Source: Dehalococcoidia bacterium (GTDB lineage Bacteria; Chloroflexota; Dehalococcoidia; Tepidiformales; Tepidiformaceae). Taken from it: a stretch of DNA of 9,047 nt. How positions within the stretch are numbered: the stretch's first letter is position 1; every line of letters starts with the position of its first letter. Both the position numbers and the translations under genes were made by a program. Positions 6,697 through 9,047 of this stretch are shown here, in pieces. The stretch spans positions 1-9,047 of the forward strand of contig SLAK01000145.1 in the NCBI GenBank assembly GCA_007126855.1, read 5' to 3'. Below the pieces are notes generated by a model that searched no databases, was not told where the DNA came from, and saw nothing but the letters and a program-made list of their open reading frames with translations.

Positions 6697-6702
6697 TAAC
6701 CT
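6697..6702 (+). promoter_or_regulatory. Candidate -10 box (TAACCT) of rsmE, leaderless spacing
   Basis: TAACCT fits TANNNT and ends 6 nt before the rsmE ATG. It matches TATAAT at only 3 of 6 positions and no -35 box is found at 17 nt, so alone it is weak. Its support is the repeated placement of similar hexamers before other starts in the window. Confidence 0.25.
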
Positions 6703-6708
6703 GAGTTA

Positions 6709-7428
6709 ATGGCACACATCCCCCGACTCCATCAGCCCGGACCTATCGCCCCTGGACCAGTGACACTGGAAGGGGACCAGGCGCGACGTATAGGCACGGT
6801 GTTGCGCCTGCGCGAAGGCGACCGTTTCCTGATGTTCGGAAGCGACGGACAGGAGTGGCAGGTCTGCGTGGAGAACGTCGGGCGGCAGCGGGTGCATGCC
6901 CGGGTCGAAGACATGATCCGGCAAGAACGGCCACCGGCGCCGTACATGGAGCTTGGCATTGGCATTGTCCGGGCCAACCGCATGGACTGGGCGATTGAGA
7001 AGTGCGTGGAAGCGGGCGTGGACAGCATCCGGCCGCTGACGACCGCGTTCACGAGCCGCGGAAGCGGCGATTCGGCGAAGCGCATGGAGCGGTGGCAACG
7101 CGTAGCGGTTGAAGCCGCGGAGCAAAGCGGGCGGCTCTTCGTACCGGAGATCCTGGAGCCTATGAGCCTGGATGCATGGATGCACCGCGAGCACGGCCGT
7201 CTGCTCTTCGGCGACCGTGAGGGCCAGCGCTGGGACAAGGCGCGCGAGATGGTCCCGTCCGGCGGGCGGGTCGCCTTCGCAATTGGGCCGGAGGGCGGCT
7301 TCTCGCAGGAAGAGCTGGCACAGCTCCGCGCCGCAGGTGGAATCGGTGTATGGCTGGCACCGAACATCCTCCGCACCGAGACTGCGGCAGTGGTGGCCAC
7401 GGCACTTGTCCGTTCAATGCAGGAATAG
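6709..7428 (+). CDS. rsmE: 16S rRNA (uracil1498-N3)-methyltransferase RsmE
   Basis: Methylates N3 of U1498 in 16S rRNA of the small subunit, using S-adenosylmethionine. At 239 residues it has the family length. The N-terminal PUA-like RNA-binding region (about 1-70) contains the typical H/QARRIGTVLRLREGD stretch, and the C-terminal SPOUT domain shows AIEKCVEAGVDSIRPLTT (95-112), EAAEQSGR (135-142), IGPEGGFSQEE (192-202) and LAPNILRTETA (216-226), the last two forming the knotted SAM site. The ATG at 6709 is 32 nt after prmA. No strong Shine-Dalgarno sequence is present; TAACCT 6 nt upstream could be a -10 box of an internal promoter. The gene follows prmA as in Bacillus (yqeT-yqeU), so it is probably also read from the dnaJ promoter. 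Confidence 0.95.
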   Translation: MAHIPRLHQPGPIAPGPVTLEGDQARRIGTVLRLREGDRFLMFGSDGQEWQVCVENVGRQRVHARVEDMIRQERPPAPYMELGIGIVRANRMDWAIEKCVEAGVDSIRPLTTAFTSRGSGDSAKRMERWQRVAVEAAEQSGRLFVPEILEPMSLDAWMHREHGRLLFGDREGQRWDKAREMVPSGGRVAFAIGPEGGFSQEELAQLRAAGGIGVWLAPNILRTETAAVVATALVRSMQE

Positions 7429-7463
7429 ATGTGGCGCCATCGCGGCACGGTGCGCCGCCACAT
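7429..7463. repeat. Inverted repeat after rsmE, ending at a promoter-like box
   Basis: ATGTGGCG (7429-7436), directly after the rsmE stop codon, and CGCCACAT (7456-7463) are perfect 8-bp inverted repeats 19 nt apart. GCGC at 7434-7437 and 7452-7455 allows an alternative inner pairing. No T-run follows, so an intrinsic terminator is doubtful. The right arm shares its last T with TAGACT, the -10 candidate of the next gene, so a role as operator is possible. Confidence 0.45.
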
Positions 7464-7468
7464 AGACT
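7463..7468 (+). promoter_or_regulatory. Candidate -10 box (TAGACT) of the gene at 7475
   Basis: TAGACT is the same hexamer as before the MFS gene and ends 6 nt before the GTG start at 7475. There is no Shine-Dalgarno sequence between, so a leaderless mRNA is suggested. No clear -35 box is seen. Confidence 0.4.
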
Positions 7469-7474
7469 GAGATC

Positions 7475-7864
7475 GTGCACACTGCCCGCGGAATAGCCCT
7501 CGCCTTTGGATTGTTTGCGTTGAGTTTTGCGCTGCACGTAATCGGCGGCCGGCTGGACCAGGACTGGTTGTTTACCCTGGCCGTGGCGCTGATCTACGTC
7601 TTCGCGACCGGCTTCGGGGTAGTGGCCTGGATTGGCGCCGGGGCCCGGAGCGGCGACCGGCTCACGCTGTTCCTCGGCGGACTGGCGGCGGTCGCGCTGA
7701 CAGTGAGCGCGCTCTGGGCGGCGAACGATCGGAGCTTCGCCTGGTGGCAATGGCCGCTGGCGCCGGTCCTGACGCTCATCAGCAGCGTGGCGCTCTATGG
7801 AGCGTGGCGGCTGGCGCTGCGGATGCGGCCTGCGCAGGCACGGCCCGCGGGGCGTGGAGCGTAG
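7475..7864 (+). CDS. Hypothetical four-helix membrane protein
   Basis: I do not recognise a family. The 129 residues contain four hydrophobic segments at about 4-24, 31-55, 63-83 and 92-115, with short loops (GRLDQDW, GARSGDR, the Trp-rich NDRSFAWWQWP) and a basic, Ala/Pro-rich C-terminal tail that should face the cytoplasm under the positive-inside rule. No catalytic motif or Cys pair is visible. The start is GTG at 7475, with no Shine-Dalgarno sequence but with TAGACT 6 nt before it. It follows rsmE by 46 nt and converges on the 88-residue membrane protein gene with only 4 nt between stops. A real gene is supported by the clean membrane topology, by its fit between neighbours and by the lack of a better frame. 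Function unknown. Confidence 0.7.
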   Translation: MHTARGIALAFGLFALSFALHVIGGRLDQDWLFTLAVALIYVFATGFGVVAWIGAGARSGDRLTLFLGGLAAVALTVSALWAANDRSFAWWQWPLAPVLTLISSVALYGAWRLALRMRPAQARPAGRGA

Positions 7865-7868
7865 CGCA

Positions 7869-8135
7869 TCAGTGCCAGGTCTGGTCGTCGAACTTCTGGC
7901 CACCGGCGAAATGGACCGCGCTGCCCCAGGCGGCGAGCAGGCCGACAATCAAGAGCACGATGGCAACCGGGAGCAACAAGAGGCTGGCCCGGACGACGCC
8001 AAAGGCGAGCCGTCCCGCGAATAGCGCGATCAGGGCAAGGGCGAAGGCACGCCACAGGAAGGCGAAGGCCGGGATGCTATCCTGCCAGCGTTTCGGTTCC
8101 GCCTCTTCTTCGGCGACGGATTCGGGGGCTTCCAT
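7869..8135 (-). CDS. Hypothetical small two-helix membrane protein
   Basis: No family recognised. The 88 residues begin with an acidic stretch (MEAPESVAEEEAEPKRWQD), followed by two hydrophobic helices at about 22-48 and 51-72, and a short polar tail GGQKFDDQTWH. It resembles small bacterial membrane proteins of unknown role. Its ATG at 8135 shares one base with the stop codon of the Trm112-like gene (TGATG), and no separate Shine-Dalgarno sequence is seen, so translation is probably coupled to that gene by termination and re-initiation. This tight pairing, rather than homology, is the best evidence that it is real and may act together with the zinc protein. Confidence 0.7.
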   Translation of the reverse strand: MEAPESVAEEEAEPKRWQDSIPAFAFLWRAFALALIALFAGRLAFGVVRASLLLLPVAIVLLIVGLLAAWGSAVHFAGGQKFDDQTWH

Positions 8136-8317
8136 CAGTCACGCAGGTCCGGCGGGAGCATGTTGGGGATGCCGTCGTCGATGGGGAAGGCCGTGTTGCA
8201 CTGCTTGCAATCGAAGCGGCCTTCAATGACCTGGTCATCTTCTTCCTTGAAGACCACGAGGTTGAGCTCTGCTTTGCAGAGGGGGCAGACGAGGATGTCG
8301 ATCAGATCGCGCCGCAC
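8135..8317 (-). CDS. Trm112-like / UPF0434 zinc-ribbon protein
   Basis: A complete 60-residue protein of the Trm112/YcaR type. It starts RRDLIDILVCPLCK and ends FPIDDGIPNMLP, both family signatures. C11 and C14 plus C37 and C40 form a four-cysteine zinc site. Known: eukaryotic and archaeal Trm112 activates several methyltransferases acting on RNA and release factors; the role of bacterial members is less settled. A link to the RNA and protein methyltransferases prmA and rsmE nearby is tempting but unproven. The GTG at 8317 places the family N-terminus correctly. A GGAGG sequence lies about 14 nt upstream, too far for this codon, whereas TACTAT 6 nt before the GTG and a -35 box 17 nt further up suggest leaderless initiation. 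The downstream membrane protein overlaps its stop by one base. Confidence 0.9.
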   Translation of the reverse strand: MRRDLIDILVCPLCKAELNLVVFKEEDDQVIEGRFDCKQCNTAFPIDDGIPNMLPPDLRD

Positions 8318-8323
8318 GGAGCC

Positions 8324-8352
8324 ATAGTACCCCTCCAGCGGCTGACGGTCAG
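8324..8352 (-). promoter_or_regulatory. Candidate promoter of the Trm112-like gene
   Basis: On the minus strand CTGACC (8347-8352, 4 of 6 to TTGACA) is followed after exactly 17 nt by TACTAT (8324-8329, 4 of 6 to TATAAT). TACTAT ends 6 nt before the GTG start, so the transcript would begin at or beside the start codon. This is the best-formed -35/-10 pair in the window. Confidence 0.5.
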
Positions 8353-8353
8353 C
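8341..8353. promoter_or_regulatory. 13-bp dyad over the -35 box (possible operator)
   Basis: GCTGAC-G-GTCAGC is a perfect palindrome around a single central base, in the gap between two divergent genes. It covers the whole -35 candidate of the Trm112-like promoter, a position where a dimeric regulator would repress. A one-base centre makes it a poor RNA hairpin, so a DNA-level role is more likely than a terminator. It could also be a chance dyad. Confidence 0.35.
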
Positions 8354-8430
8354 ACTTTCCGCTCATCTTGAACCTTGTGGGGGGCTGGGCGAAGGTGCAG
8401 ACAAGAACGATCCGGAGCGATGCCGGGAAG

Positions 8431-9042
8431 ATGCCGATTCACTGGCTGACCATTTTGCTGCTGGGGATCCTGGGGTTCACGACCTACCGGGCGTACCGGA
8501 CCGGGTTCATCCGGGAGCTGGTCTCGCTCGCATCGGTAGTACTGGCGATCCCGGTGGCCGGGATCTTCTACAGCACGCTCTATCCGAAGGTGGACCCGCT
8601 GGTGAACAACACCATCCTGGCGGCGCTCATCTCCTTCCTCGCACTGTTGATTGGCGTGATCATCGCCGGGCAGGTGGCGGCGCACTTGCTGCGCCGGAGC
8701 GTGGCCATGCTGAACCTTGGCGGCGCCGATCAGCTTGCAGGGGGCGCCTTCGGGCTGTTGAAAGGCCTGATCATCTGCCAGGTGATCCTGATAGCGCTGG
8801 TGGTGTTCCCGCGCCCGGATATGCGGCACCACATCGACGACTCGTCGGTTGCGCGGGTGCTGGTGGACGGCGCGCCGCTGGTGCTGTCACTGCTTCCGGG
8901 GGGCTTCGCCGACGGGGTAACGCACTTCGTCGAAGGGCGCTACACCGACGATGACGGCCAGCCGCCCGGGAGTCCCACCGCGCGATTGCCGGCAGATTTG
9001 CCGGGGCCAGGTGGTGCGCACGTGCGGGTACGGATGGCGTGA
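8431..9042 (+). CDS. CvpA family membrane protein
   Basis: Seen: 203 residues with hydrophobic segments at about 3-17, 29-50, 60-84 and 105-126. Between the first two lies YRAYRTGFIRELVS, the CvpA signature (R-x-G-x-x-R-E), and NLGGADQLAGGAFGLLKGLI (95-114) matches the second conserved block. Known: CvpA of E. coli is an inner-membrane protein needed for colicin V production and linked to envelope homeostasis; most homologues have no defined role. The polar tail of about 75 residues ends in a Pro/Gly-rich stretch and looks disordered. The frame is open up to a TTG at 8368, but the ATG at 8431 gives the family-typical start directly before helix 1; GGAG at 8414-8417 is somewhat distant. It diverges from the Trm112-like gene. 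The stop lies within GTGA, so a following gene may begin at 9039 with GTG-AGC-GAA, cut by the window end. Confidence 0.88.
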   Translation: MPIHWLTILLLGILGFTTYRAYRTGFIRELVSLASVVLAIPVAGIFYSTLYPKVDPLVNNTILAALISFLALLIGVIIAGQVAAHLLRRSVAMLNLGGADQLAGGAFGLLKGLIICQVILIALVVFPRPDMRHHIDDSSVARVLVDGAPLVLSLLPGGFADGVTHFVEGRYTDDDGQPPGSPTARLPADLPGPGGAHVRVRMA

Positions 9043-9047
9043 GCGAA

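Noticed and set aside
6035..7194. Antisense open frames opposite prmA and rsmE
   Set aside because: Composition is typical of shadow frames and both sense genes are complete and recognisable.
7160..7948. Minus-strand open frame of 262 codons across rsmE and the gene at 7475
   Set aside because: It would overlap two plausible genes and the 88-residue membrane protein gene; its product is Arg/Pro-rich and low in hydrophobic residues.
8368..8430. TTG at 8368 as the cvpA start
   Set aside because: The extra 21 residues are not hydrophobic and precede the family-typical N-terminus, which begins at the ATG at 8431.

Overview
The window is GC-rich bacterial chromosome, densely packed with genes, with short intergenic gaps and GTG as well as ATG starts. 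It holds ten genes. The mix of a tungsten-type aldehyde oxidoreductase, an OxlT-like MFS carrier, a crotonase, a DinB protein, and a dnaJ-prmA-rsmE block under a CIRCE operator would fit a Chloroflexota (Dehalococcoidia-like) genome. That assignment is inferred from gene content and style; no marker gene in the window proves it. I see no rRNA, tRNA, CRISPR array, insertion sequence or prophage gene.

Left part (1-4600), metabolic and accessory. An AOR-family oxidoreductase (88-1779, +) meets an MFS transporter (1794-3128, -) tail to tail. Upstream of the MFS gene on the same strand lies a crotonase-fold acyl-CoA enzyme (3207-4007, -), separated from it by a perfect 10-bp hairpin. A DinB-like metal-binding protein (4064-4594, -) comes next. 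AOR, organic-anion carrier and crotonase could serve one carboxylate or aldehyde catabolic route, but only their proximity suggests this.

Middle part (4595-7428), heat shock and translation. A CIRCE element sits directly in front of dnaJ, followed 10 nt later by prmA (ribosomal protein L11 methyltransferase) and then rsmE (16S rRNA m3U1498 methyltransferase). This is the distal half of the classic hrcA-grpE-dnaK-dnaJ-prmA-rsmE order, here without hrcA, grpE and dnaK. HrcA presumably acts in trans.

Right part (7429-9047), small genes. A four-helix membrane protein of unknown function (7475-7864, +) converges on a two-gene minus-strand unit: a Trm112-like zinc protein (8135-8317) and a two-helix membrane protein (7869-8135), joined by a one-base stop/start overlap. 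A CvpA-family membrane protein (8431-9042, +) diverges from it.

The most interesting signal is regulatory. At several genes a TANNNT -10-like hexamer lies only 6-9 nt before the start codon and no Shine-Dalgarno sequence is seen, which suggests leaderless mRNAs. Dyad-symmetric sequences lie on or next to four of these sites. I found no convincing new multi-gene system.
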